Shown here: positions 40,231 to 50,612 of the stretch, piece after piece | Layout: each line of letters begins with the position of its first letter | Position numbering within the stretch: position 1 is the stretch's first letter | Origin: Protonemura montana | Lineage: Eukaryota > Arthropoda > Insecta > Plecoptera > Nemouridae | Reading direction: 5' to 3' | Assembly: GCA_947568835.1 (NCBI GenBank) | Contig: CANOQG010000023.1 | Span: 184,281-248,280, forward strand | DNA: 64,000 nucleotides | Program-made: the position numbers and the translations under genes | The notes under the pieces: model-generated | Told to the model about the DNA's origin: nothing | Database searches by the model: none | What the model saw: only the letters and a program-made list of their open reading frames with translations

Positions 40231-40781
40231 GTCATTATGTCATTCGCCCAACGCTAACCGCTTATCGGCAGATGAACATTTTTTTTCCGCCAACATGGTC
40301 AATCTCCACACTTTGCAAAATTTCTGAAAATATTATTTTTCACAATCTCCAATATTCTGAGGTATGGCTGTCGGAAATCACTACACCAACTTTTTATCAT
40401 TATTTTCCCATTTTTACCAAATTTGCCAAAAACTTCTTACACGAATAACTTCCTCAATTTCAGACTTAGAGACTTGAAATAAAAAAGGGAACAAGCGCTT
40501 GCACGAGGGCTAACCGTTTTTTGACATTCGAGACTTGTGGGGGCATGGGCTCATTTTTTTTTTTTGACTTCCCTTTTTGACTTTTTTCTCCCCGAAAAAA
40601 AAAATACTTCTAACCATCCGATTGTCTTCGCGATACATAAAAACGAAGCGGACAATCAATGCGCTTCGAACCATGTCTTTGCTTTTTCTTAATTCGATCG
40701 GAGACCGTCAATCGAATCACATTTCTAATTCAATCGAGATTCCCCCATGCTTCCTGGGTTAAATTTCGGAAACTAAAAACG

Positions 40782-41626
40782 CTATAACTTTTTTGTCTTT
40801 CATAGTTAGGAGACGTTCTTATTATCAGCGTGTACAGCACACTTGCTGCTACTCTATTTTATTACTCTCGATCAACCCATCAACGTTTGCGCACTTTTAG
40901 GCTTGGTACAAAAATTTTTCACTTTTTAATTTTTTTCTTCAATCCTCGCATCGCGATTCACTTCAAACTTTAATACGTTCTGTATTCATACGTTCCGCAC
41001 ACTCTGTAATTTTTCGATTCATATCTAATGTTAACTTTTTTTTTTATATCAAATTTTATAGAAAAAAATTTTTCAATCTTTTTTTTGAATATTCATTTTT
41101 CATATTTAAGAAACGAAACTTTATTTACAACTACCTCTCAGTACGAACTAGCATCCCTGCAAAATTCATTTATCTCCTTTGAAAATTGTCTACGTTATGA
41201 ATTTTTCAATTTCATTTTCTAATACGCAAATAATCGTAGTCCCATAAGAGCGCATGTTAATTTTTGGTGAAAAAAAAAATCACTAAATATTTAATAACTT
41301 TTTTGTTTTTAAGAGTTAGTGAACGTTTTTACTATCAGTGTGTACAGTTTACTTGCGGCTAGTGCCCTTATCAATCTCAATCGAACCCCTCGATGTTTGA
41401 GCACTTTTAGGCTGGGTACAAAATATTTTTCACTTTTCAATTTTTTTCTTCAATCCTCGCATTGCGATTCATTTCAAACTTTAATACGTTCTGTGTTGAT
41501 ACGTTCCGCACACTCTGTATTTTTTTCATCTATATCTAACCTTAACTTTTTTTTTTATAACAAATTTTATAAAAACAAAATTTTTTAATCTTTTTTTTTT
41601 ATAATCAATTTTCATATTTAACGTAT
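40782..41626. repeat. B tail of unit 28, itself a diverged ~510-bp internal duplication
   Basis: Two related halves begin at tataactttttt (about 40783) and aataactttttt (about 41293). Both then contain, in the same order, agttag.gaacgtt-like, cag(c/t)gtgtacag, gcacttttaggct, ttcttcaatcctcgcat, aactttaatacgttctgt and acgttccgcacactctgta. Each half ends at gaaact..ttt.c.aactacctct followed by gtacg.actagc, which is also the point where the A tail rejoins. The B tail therefore looks like two rounds of an ancient segment of which the A tail has one. No gene is seen. Confidence 0.8.
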
Positions 41627-42086
41627 GAAACTTTTTTTCCAACTACCTCTATGTACGGACTAGCTACAGTAAAAATTTCATTCAATTCGCTTCATTGCAA
41701 TTTTTTTTAGAATTTTTTCAATTTCAAAATCGTCAAAACACTTAGCAGATTTTTCTCAATCCTGGACTTAGAAAAGTTTTGAAAAAAATATTTTTTGATC
41801 TCACCCAAAATTCCTCCCGGCACTTCACTCCCCATTGCCCGCCGAGCAAATTACTTCTTTCTGGGAAAAAAAATATTTTTTTAATTTTTTTAAAAAAATT
41901 TTAAACTTTATATTTTGTGCGGCCGATCACCAAGTACCCGGCACTTGAACACTTTTCACTTTTCGAGTTGGTCGGCGACCGCACTCGGTTTTCGCCGGGC
42001 GCCAACCACTTCCCGGTCGGTCGTCACTTTCGTCCGTCAAGCATGTCGGCGGCCGCACTTTGACATTTTTCAACTTTTTTATTTTT

Positions 42087-42815
42087 GTGCGGCCGATCAC
42101 CAAGTCCCGGCCACCCTAACATCTCGTCCGCCAACCAAGTCGGCGGCCGCACTTTGACATTTTTCAACTTTTATATTTTTTGTGCGGCCGATCACCAAGT
42201 CCCGGCCACTCTAACATCTCGTCCGCCAACCAAGTCGGCGGCCGCACTTTGACATTTTTCAACTTTTTTATTTTTGTGCGGCCGATCACCAAGTCCCGGC
42301 CACCCTAACATCTCGTCCGCCAACCAAGTCGGCGGCCGCACTTTGACATTTTTCAACTTTTATATTTTTTGTGCGGCCGATCACCAAGTCCCGGCCACTC
42401 TAACATCTCGTCCGCCAACCAAGTCGGCGGCCGCACTTTGACATTTTTCAACTTTTTTATTTTTGTGCGGCCGATCACCAAGTCCCGGCCACCCTAACAT
42501 CTCGTCCGCCAACCAAGTCGGCGGCCGCACTTTGACATTTTTCAACTTTTATATTTTTTGTGCGGCCGATCACCAAGTCCCGGCCACTCTAACATCTCGT
42601 CCGCCAACCAAGTCGGCGGCCGCACTTTGACATTTTTCAACTTTTTTATTTTTGTGCGGCCGATCACCAAGTCCCGGCCACCCTAACATCTCGTCCGCCA
42701 ACCAAGTCGGCGGCCGCACTTTGACATTTTTCAACTTTTTTATTTTTGTGCGGCCGATCACCAAGTCCCGGCTACTCTAACACTTTTCATCTTTCGAGCT
42801 GGTCGGCGCCCGCAC
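42087..42815. repeat. Minisatellite in unit 29: 8 monomers arranged as 189-bp dimers
   Basis: Monomer starts are at 42087, 42182, 42276, 42371, 42465, 42560, 42654 and 42748. Spacings are 95, 94, 95, 94, 95, 94, 94. The 95-base form has ccaccctaac and a linker reading ttttatattttttg. The 94-base form has ccactctaac and ttttttatttttg. The two forms alternate, giving a 189-bp dimeric repeat present three times before the final monomers. Confidence 0.93.
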
Positions 42816-43369
42816 TCTTATCATTCTGTCATTCACCCAACGCTAACCGCTTATCGGCAGATGAACATTTTTTTCCGCCAACATGGTCAATCTCCACACT
42901 TTGCAAAATTTCTGAAAATATTATTTTTCACAATCTCCAATATTCTGAGGTATGGCTGTCGGAAATCACTACACCAACTTTTTATCATTATTTTCCCATT
43001 TTTACAAAATTTGCCAAAAACTTCTTACACGAATAACTTCCTCAATTTCAGACTTAGAGACTTGAAATAAAAAAGGGAACAAGCGCTTGCATGAGGGCTA
43101 ACCGTTTTTTGACATTCGGGACTCGGGGGGGCATGGGCTCATTTTTTTTTTTTGACTTCCCTTTTTGACTTTTTTCTCTTCAAAAAAAAAAATACTTCTA
43201 ACCATCCGATCGTCTTCGCGATACATAAAAACGAAGCGGACAATCATTGCGCTTCGAACCATGTCTTTTCTTTTTCTTAATTCGATCGGAGACCGTCAAT
43301 CGAATCACATTTCTAATTCAATCGAGATTCCCCCATGCTTCCTGGGTTAAATTTCGGAAACTAAAAACG

Positions 43370-44213
43370 CTATAACTTTTTTGTCTTTCATAGTTAGGAG
43401 ACGTTCTTATTATCAGCGTGTACAACACACTCGTTGCTACTCTATTTTATTACTCTCGATCAACCCATCAACGTTTGCGCACTTTTAGGCTGGGTACAAA
43501 ATTTTTTCACTTTTTAATTTTTTTCTTCAATTCTCCCATCGCGATTTATTTCAAACTTTAATACGTTCTGTATTCATACGTTCCGCACACTCTGTAATTT
43601 TTTAATCGATATCTAACCTTAACTTTTTTTTTTATATCAAATTTTATAGAAAAAATTTTTTTAATCTTTTATTGAATATTCATTTTTCATATTTAAGAAA
43701 CGAAACTTTTTTTACAACTACCTCTTAGTACGAACTAGCATCCCTGCAAAATTCATTTATCTCCTTTGAAAATTGTCTACGTTATGAATTTTTCAATTTC
43801 ATTTTCTAATACGCAAATAATCGTAGTCCCATAAGAGCGCATGTTAATTTTTGGTGAAAAAAAAAATCACTAAATATTTAATAACTTTTTTGTTTTTAAG
43901 AGTTAGTGAACGTTTTTACTATCAGTGTGTACAGTTTACTTGCGGCTAGTGCCCTTATCAATCTCAATCGAACCCCTCGATGTTTGAGCACTTTTAGGCT
44001 GGGTACAAAATATTTTTCACTTTTCAATTTTTTTCTTCAATCCTCGCATTGCGATTCATTTCAAACTTTAATACGTTCTGTGTTGATACGTTCCGCACAC
44101 TCTGTATTTTTTTCATCTATATCTAACCTTAACTTTTTTTTTTATAACAAATTTTATAAAAACAAAATTTTTTAATCTTTTTTTTTTATAATCAATTTTC
44201 ATATTTAACGTAT
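43370..44213. repeat. B tail of unit 29
   Basis: It has the same two-half structure as the B tail of unit 28 (second half starts near 43880). The first half has small changes (tacaacacactcgttgc, tctcccatcgcgattta). The second half is almost unchanged from unit 28. Confidence 0.85.
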
Positions 44214-44673
44214 GAAACTTTTTTTCCAACTACCTCTATGTACGGACTAGCTGCAGTAAAAATTTCATTCGTTTCGGTTCATTGTAACTTTTTTTAGAAT
44301 TTTTACAATTTCAAAATCGTCAAAACACTTAGCAGTTTTTTCTCAATCCTGGACTTAGAAAAGTTTTGAAAAAAATATTTTTTGATCTCACCCAAAATTC
44401 CTCCCGGCACTCTACTCCCCATTGCCCGCCGAGCAAATTACTTCTTTCTGGGAAAAAAAATATTTTTTTAATTTTTAAAAAAAAATTTTAAACTTTATAT
44501 TTTGTGCGGCCGATCACCAAGTACCCGGCACTTGAACACTTTTCACTTTTCGAGTTGGTCGGCGACCGCACTCGGTTTTCGCCGGGCGCCAACCACTTCC
44601 CGGTCGGTCGTCACTTTCGTCGGTCAAGCATGTCGGCGGCCGCACTTCGACATTTTCCAACTTTTTTATTTTT

Positions 44674-45116
44674 GTGCGGCCGATCACCAAGTCCCGGCCA
44701 CTCTAACATCTCGTCCGCCAACCAAGTCGGCAGCCGCACTTTGACATTTTTCAACTTTTTTTTTTTTGTGCGGCCGATCACCAAGTCCCGGCCACTCTAA
44801 CATCTCGTCCGCCAACCAAGTCGGCGGCCGCACTTTGACATTTTCCAACTTTTTTTTTTTTGTGCGGCCGATCACCAAGTCCCGGCCACTCTAACATCTC
44901 GTCCGCCAACCAAGTCGGCAGCCGCACTTTGACATTTTTCAACTTTTATATTTTTGTGCGGCCGATCACCAAGTCCCGGCCACTCTAACATCTCGTCCGC
45001 CAACCAAGTCGGCGGCCGCACTTTGACATTTTTCAAATTTTTTTTTTTTGTGCGGCCGACAACCAAGTCCCGGCCACTCTCACACTTTTCATCTTCGAAC
45101 TGGTCGGCGCCCGCAC
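44674..45116. repeat. Minisatellite in unit 30: 5 monomers
   Basis: Starts are at 44674, 44768, 44862, 44956 and 45050 (spacing 94 throughout). One linker is the ttttatatttttg form. The last is the terminal gccgacaacc form also seen in units 23, 24 and 26. Confidence 0.9.
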
Positions 45117-45670
45117 TCTTATCATTCTGTCATTCGCCCAACGCTAACCGCTTATCGGCAGATGAACATTTTTTTCCGCCAACATGGTCAATCTCCACAC
45201 TTTGCAAAATTTCTGAAAATATTATTTTTCACAATCTCCAATATTCTGAGGTATGGCTGTCGGAAATCACTACAACAACTTTTTATCATTATTTTCTCTT
45301 TTTTACCAAATTTGCCAAAAACTTCTTACACGAATAACTTCCTCAATTTCAGACTTAGAGACTTGAAATAAAAAAGGGAACAAGCGCTTGCATGAGGGCT
45401 AACCGTTTTTTGACATTCCAGACTCGGGGGGGCATGGGCCCAATTTTTTTTTTTGACTTCTTTTTTTGACTTTTTTCTCCCCGAAAAAAAAAGTACTTCT
45501 AGTCATCCGATCATCTTCCCGTATCAAAAAACAGATGCGGACATTCATTGCGCTTCGAAACATGTCTTTGCTTTTTCTTATTTCGATCGGAGACCGTCAA
45601 TCGAATCACATTTCTAATTCAATCGAGATTCCCCCATGCTTCCTGGGTTAAATTTCGGAAACTAAAAACG

Positions 45671-46514
45671 CTATAACTTTTTTGTCTTTCATAGTTAGGA
45701 GACGTTCTTATTATCAACGTGTACAACACACTTGCTGCTACTCTATTTTATTACTCTCGATCAACCCATCAACGTTTGCGCACTTTTAGGCTTGGTACAA
45801 AATTTTTTTACTTTTTAATTTTTTTCTTCAATCCTCGCATCGCGATTCACTTCAAACTTTAATACGTTCTGTATTCATACGTTCCGCACACTCTGTAATT
45901 TTTCGATCCATATCTAATGTTAACTTTTTTTTTTATATCAAATTTTATAGAAAAAAAATTTTCAATCTTTTTTTGAATATTCATTTTTCATATTTAAGAA
46001 ACGAAACTTTTTTTACAACTACCTCTTAGTACGAACTAGCATCCCTGCAAATTTTATTTATCTCTCTCAAAAATTGTTCATGTTATGAATTTTTCAATTT
46101 CATTTTCTAATACGCAAATAATCGTAGTCCCATAAGAGCCCATGTTAAATTTTGGTGAAAAAAAAAATCACTAAATATTTAATAACTTTTTTGTTTTTAA
46201 GAGTTAGTGAACGTTCTTACTATCAGTGTGTACAGTTTACTTGCGGCTAGTGCCCTTATCAATCTCAATCGAACCCCTCGATGTTTAAGCACTTTTAGGC
46301 TGGGTACAAAATATTTTTCACTTTTCAATTTTTTTCTTCAATCCTCGCATTGCGATTCATTTCAAACTTTAATACGTTCTGTGTTGATACGTTCCGCACA
46401 CTCTGTATTTTTTTCATCTATATCTAACCTTAACTTTTTTTTTTATAACAAATTTTATAAAAACAAAATTTTTTAATCTTTTTTTTTTATAATCAATTTT
46501 CATATTTAACGTAT
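45671..46514. repeat. B tail of unit 30
   Basis: It has two halves as in unit 28. The first half differs near 46045-46085 (attttatttatctctctcaaaaattgttcatg). The second half is nearly identical to those of units 28 and 29. Confidence 0.85.
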
Positions 46515-46679
46515 GAAACTTTTTTTCCAACTACCTCTATGTACGGACTAGCTACAGTAAAAATTTCATTCAATTCGCTTTATTGCAATTTTTTTTAGAA
46601 TTTTTTCAATTTCAAAATCGTCAAAACACTTAGCAGATTTTTCTCAATCCTGGACTTAGAAAAGTTTTGAAAAAAATAT

Positions 46680-48377
46680 TTTTTGATCTCACCCAAAATT
46701 CCTCCCGGCACTTCACTCCCCATTGCCCGCCGAGCAAATTACTTCTTTCTGGGAAAAAAAATATTTTTTTAATTTTTTTAAAAAAATTTTAAACTTTATA
46801 TTTTGTGCGGCCGATCACCAAGTACCCGGCACTTGAACACTTTTCACTTTTCGAGTTGGTCGGCGACCGCACTCGGTTTTCGCCGGGCGCCAACCACTTC
46901 CCGGTCGGTCGTCACTTTCGTCCGTCAAGCATGTCGGCGGCCGCACTTCGACATTTTCCAACTTTTTTATTTTTGTGCGGCCGATCACCAAGTCCCGGCC
47001 ACTCTAACATCTCGTCCGCCAACCAAGTCGGCAGCCGCACTTTGACATTTTTCAACTTTTTTTTTTTTGTGCGGCCGATCACCAAGTCCCGGCCACTCTC
47101 ACTGTCCGCCAACCTAGTCGGCGCCCGCACTTTGACATTTTTCAACTTTTTTATTTTTGTGCGGCCGATCACCAAGTCCCGGCCACTCTAACTTCTCGTC
47201 CGCCAACCAAGTCGGCGGCCGCACTTTGACATTTTTCAACTTTTTTATTTTTGTGCGGCCGATCACCAAGTCCCGGCTACTCTAACACTTTTCATCTTTC
47301 GAGCTGGTCGGCGCCCGCACTCTTATCATTTTGTCATTCACCCAACGCTAACCGCTTATCGGCAGATGAACATTTTTTTTCCGCCAACATGGTCAATCTC
47401 CACACTTTGCAAAATTTCTGAAAATATTATTTCTCATAATTTCCAATATTTCAAGATACAGCCCTACGCTATCAGTAGACCAAGTTTTTATTATTTTTTT
47501 TTTCATTTTCACAAAATTTGTCAAAATCTTCTGACACGAATAACTTCCTCAATTTTAGACTTAGAGACTTGAAATAAAAAAGGGAACAAGCGCTTGCATG
47601 AGGGCTAACCGTTTTTTGACATTCGGGACTCGGGGGGGCATGGGCTCATTTTTTTTTTTTTGTTTTCCCTTTTTGACTTTTTTCTCTTCAAAAAAAAAAA
47701 TACTTCTAACCATCCGATCGTCTTCGTGATACATAAAAACGAAGCGGACAATCATTGCGCTTCGAACCATGTCTTTGCTTTTTCTTAATTCGATCGGAGA
47801 CCGTCAATCGAATCACTTTTCTAATTCAATCGAGATTCCCCCCATGCTTCCTGGGTTAAATTTCAAATCTTAAAAACGACCTAACGTGCTGAGTTTTTAT
47901 AGTTAATGTAAAAATCAAAAAAGGTCTTGTAGAGAACGCTATTCCCTCGAACTGTTTTTCACTCGGGGGGTCTCGCTCAAAATTTTCATTAATTTTGGGG
48001 GGGGACAAAAATTTTTTTTTTTTTTCATTATAAAATTTTTTTCTCAGGTTAGATATTGTTCATATTCTAATACACTCTTAAACACCTTGTTACCTACTAC
48101 CAATTCAATTTTCATCAATATCTAACGTGTAGAAAAGTTTTTAGACTCATTTTACTTTTTTGGTTTTTTTTTGTAAAATTTTTAATTTAATAATTCTTCA
48201 TTAAAATCTCGTCAAACTTTTTTTACAACTACATCTATGTACGTACTAGCTGCAGTAAAAATTTCATTCATTTCGATTCATTGCAATTTTTTTTAGAATT
48301 TTTTCAATTTCAAAATCATCAAAACACTTAGCAGTTTTTTCTCAATCCTGGACTTAGAAAAGTTTTGAAAAAAATAT
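46680..48377. repeat. S1 unit 31 (1698 bp, A tail between B-tail units, 4 monomers)
   Basis: This unit has the leader of a B-type neighbour (tgatctcaccc, aaaaaaaatattttttt) but the A tail of units 23-27, including the G8 run near 47997 and the mispaired hairpin (gtagagaacgc). Its central segment (47430-47560: ctcataatttcc, atacagccctacgctatcag) also follows units 23-27. It is a mosaic inserted within the B-tail group. Confidence 0.88.
46975..47320. repeat. Minisatellite in unit 31: 4 monomers
   Basis: Starts are at 46975, 47069, 47159 and 47253 (spacing 94, 90, 94). The second is the short tcactgtccgcc variant, and the last is the terminal ggctactctaacac form. Confidence 0.9.
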
Positions 48378-48673
48378 TTTTTGGTCTCACCCAAAATTCC
48401 TCCCCGGCTCTACACTCCTCATTGCCCGCCGAGCAAATTACTTCTTTCTGGGAAAAAAAAGATTTTTTTAATTTTTTAAAAAAAATTTTAAACTTTATAT
48501 TTTATGCGGCCGACCACCAAGTACCCGGCACTTGAACACTTTTCACTTTTCGAGTTGGTCGGCGACCGCACTCGGTTTTCGCCGGGCGCCAACCACTTCC
48601 CGGTCGGTCGTCACTTTCGTCCGTCAAGCATGTCGGCGGCCGCACTTTGACATTTTTCAACTTTTTTATTTTT

Positions 48674-48922
48674 GTGCGGCCGATCACCAAGTCCCGGCCA
48701 CTCTAACATCTCGTCCGCCAACCAAGTCGGCGGCCGCACTTTGACATTTTTCAAATTTTTTTTTTTGTGCGGCCGATCACCAAGTCCCGGCCACTCTCAC
48801 TGTCCGCCAACCTAGTCGGCGCCCGCACTTTGACATTTTTCAACTTTTTTATTTTTGTGCGGCCGATCACCAAGTCCCGGCCACTCTCACACTTTTCATC
48901 TTCGAGCTGGTCGGCGCCCGCA
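48674..48922. repeat. Minisatellite in unit 32: 3 monomers
   Basis: Starts are at 48674, 48767 and 48857 (spacing 93, 90). The second is the short tcactgtccgcc variant, and the last is a terminal form with ccactctcacac. Confidence 0.9.
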
Positions 48923-49490
48923 CTCTTATCATTCTGTCATTCACCCAACGCTAACCGCTTATCGGCAGATGAACTTATTTTTCCGCCAACATGGTCAATC
49001 TCCACACTTTGCAAAATTTCTCAAAAAAATATCATTTTTCACATTCGCCAATATTCTGAGGTACTGCTGTCGGAAATCACTACATCAACTTTTTATCATT
49101 ATTTTCTCATTTTTACCAAATTTGCCAAAAACTTCTTACACGAATAACTTCCTCAATTTCAGACTTAGAGACTTGAAATAAAAAAGGGAACAAGCGCTTG
49201 CACGAGGGCTAACCGTTTTTTGACATTCCAGACTCGGGGGGGCATGGGCCCAAATTTTTTTTTTTACTTCTTTTTTTGACTTTTTTCTCCTCGAAAAAAA
49301 AAGTACTTCTAGTCATCCGATCATCTTCCCGTATCAAAAAACAGATGCGGACATTCATTGCGCTTCGAAACATGTCTTTGCTTTTTCTTATTTCGATCGG
49401 AGACCGCCAATCGAATCACATTTCTAATTCAATCGAGATTCCCCCATGCTTCCTGGGTTAAATTTCGGAAACTAAAAACGCTATAACTTT

Positions 49491-50435
49491 TTTGTCTTTC
49501 ATAGTTAGGAGACGTTCTTATTATCAGCGTGTACAACACACTCGTTGCTACTCTATTTTATTACTCTCGATCAACCCATCAACGTTTGCGCACTTTTAGG
49601 CTGGGTACAAAATTTTTTCACTTTTTAATTTTTTTCTTCAATCCTCGCATCGCGATTCACTTCAAACTTTAATACGTTCTGTATTCATACGTTCCGCACA
49701 CTCTGTAATTTTTCGATCCATATCTAATGTTAACTTTTTTTTTTATATCAAATTTTATAGAAAAAAAATTTTCAATCTTTTTTTGAATATTCATTTTTCA
49801 TATTTAAGAAACGAAACTTTTTTTACAACTACCTCTCAGTACGAACTAGCATCCCTGCAAAATTCATTTATCTCCTTTGAAAATTGTCTACGTTATGAAT
49901 TTTTCAAATTCATTTTCTAATACGCAAATATTCGTAGTCCCATAAGAGCGCATGTTAATTTTTGGTGAAAAAAAAAATCACTAAATATTTAATAACTTTT
50001 TTGTTTTTAAGAGTTAGTGAACGTTCTTACTATCAGTGTGTACAGTTTACTTGCGGCTAGTGCCCTTATCAATCTCAATCGAACCCCTCGATGTTTCAGC
50101 ACTTTTAGGCTGGGTACAAAATATTTTTCACTTTTCAATTTTTTTCTTCAATCCTCGCATCGCGATTCATTTCAAACTTTAATACGTTCTGTGTTGATAC
50201 GTTCCGCACACTCTGTAATTTTTCGATCCATATCTAATGTTAACTTTTTTTTTTATATAAAATTTTATAAAAAAAAAATTTTTTAATCTTTTTTTTTAAG
50301 AATCATTATTCATATTTAACGAACGAAACTTTTTCTCCAACTACATCCATGTACGGACTAGCAGCAGTAAAAATTTCATTCAATTCGCTTCATTGCAACT
50401 CTATTCAGAATTTTTACAATTTCAAAATCGTCAAA
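49491..50435. repeat. B tail of unit 32, running to the end of the S1 array
   Basis: It has the same two halves as the other B tails, with the second half starting near 50000. The second half carries changes that make it more like the first (tgtaatttttcgatccatatc near 50215). This is consistent with conversion between halves (inference). Confidence 0.8.
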
Positions 50436-50603
50436 ACACTTGGAAGAAATCTTGAGGGTTCACCGAGAGAGGCTGGATAATACACCGGCCGATCGTAAGT
50501 GAAAACTTAACATTTGCCGGTGAAAACTTCGCTCTTTTCCGGCCGGGCATTTCGAACTCCTCTCTGTGTTGCACTTTCAGAAAAATTTTAATTCAATCAC
50601 GGT
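50436..50603. other. Single-copy boundary between the S1 and S2 satellites
   Basis: These roughly 168 bases occur once in the window. They contain a 10-base direct repeat gtgaaaactt at 50499-50508 and 50520-50529, and several ccgg-rich words (accggcc, gccggtg, ccggccgggc). A splice-donor-like cgtaagt (50494-50500) and an acceptor-like tgcactttcag (50570-50580) are present, but no coding sequence flanks them, so I give these no weight. The last bases (ctattgtctgccctg) grade into S2, whose matching text is ttatcgtccgccctg. Nothing identifies it as a gene or mobile element. Confidence 0.7.
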
Positions 50604-50612
50604 CTATTGTCT

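Larger units (their letters stand above)
39587..41791. repeat. S1 unit 28 (2205 bp, first B tail, 4 monomers)
   Basis: The 5' part is S1-like. After the conserved catgcttcctgggttaaatt it switches at aaaaacg (40775-40781) into the B tail and returns to S1 homology at gaaacttttttt (41627). Around 40336-40470 it has bases of its own class (attctgaggtatgg, acaccaac, cttcttacacgaat) that are shared with units 29, 30 and partly 32. Confidence 0.88.
41792..44378. repeat. S1 unit 29 (2587 bp, B tail, 8 monomers): longest unit
   Basis: It combines the largest minisatellite expansion in the window with a B tail. The leader reads gatctcacccaaaattcc and cacttcactcccc. The B tail runs from about 43370 to 44213, after which S1 homology resumes. 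The tail end here is more diverged than elsewhere (cattcgtttcggttcattgtaac near 44270). Confidence 0.9.
44379..46679. repeat. S1 unit 30 (2301 bp, B tail, 5 monomers)
   Basis: The leader has cactctactcccc. In its central part it shares a distinct class of changes with unit 32 (atgggcccaa, agtacttctagtcatccgatcatcttcccgtatc split by indels, and tttcgat in the left arm of the dyad). This suggests that units 30 and 32 are sister copies although unit 31 lies between them. Confidence 0.88.
48378..50435. repeat. S1 unit 32: last, truncated unit with B tail and 3 monomers
   Basis: Its leader returns partly to core form (tggtctcac, cactcctcattg, atgcggccgacc), while the centre matches unit 30 and the tail is B type (from about 49491). 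S1 homology ends in tcaaaacactt near 50435, where other units go on with (a/g)gcagattt. Its final 120 bases are among the most diverged in the family (gaagaatcattattc, actctattcag). Confidence 0.85.

Noticed and set aside
41319-41588. 89-codon frame in the second half of each B tail, fairly well kept in units 28, 29, 30 and 32
   Set aside because: The start is GTG, and its conservation matches that of the surrounding noncoding sequence. There is no excess of silent changes that I can see. A dN/dS test on the four copies would settle it.
31407-45116. CRISPR-like array
   Set aside because: The 90-95 bp monomers are contiguous repeats with no unique spacers, and no cas genes are present.
50494-50580. 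Intron-like pair (cgtaagt ... tgcactttcag) in the boundary sequence
   Set aside because: No coding frame or exon flanks either site, and such short matches are common by chance.
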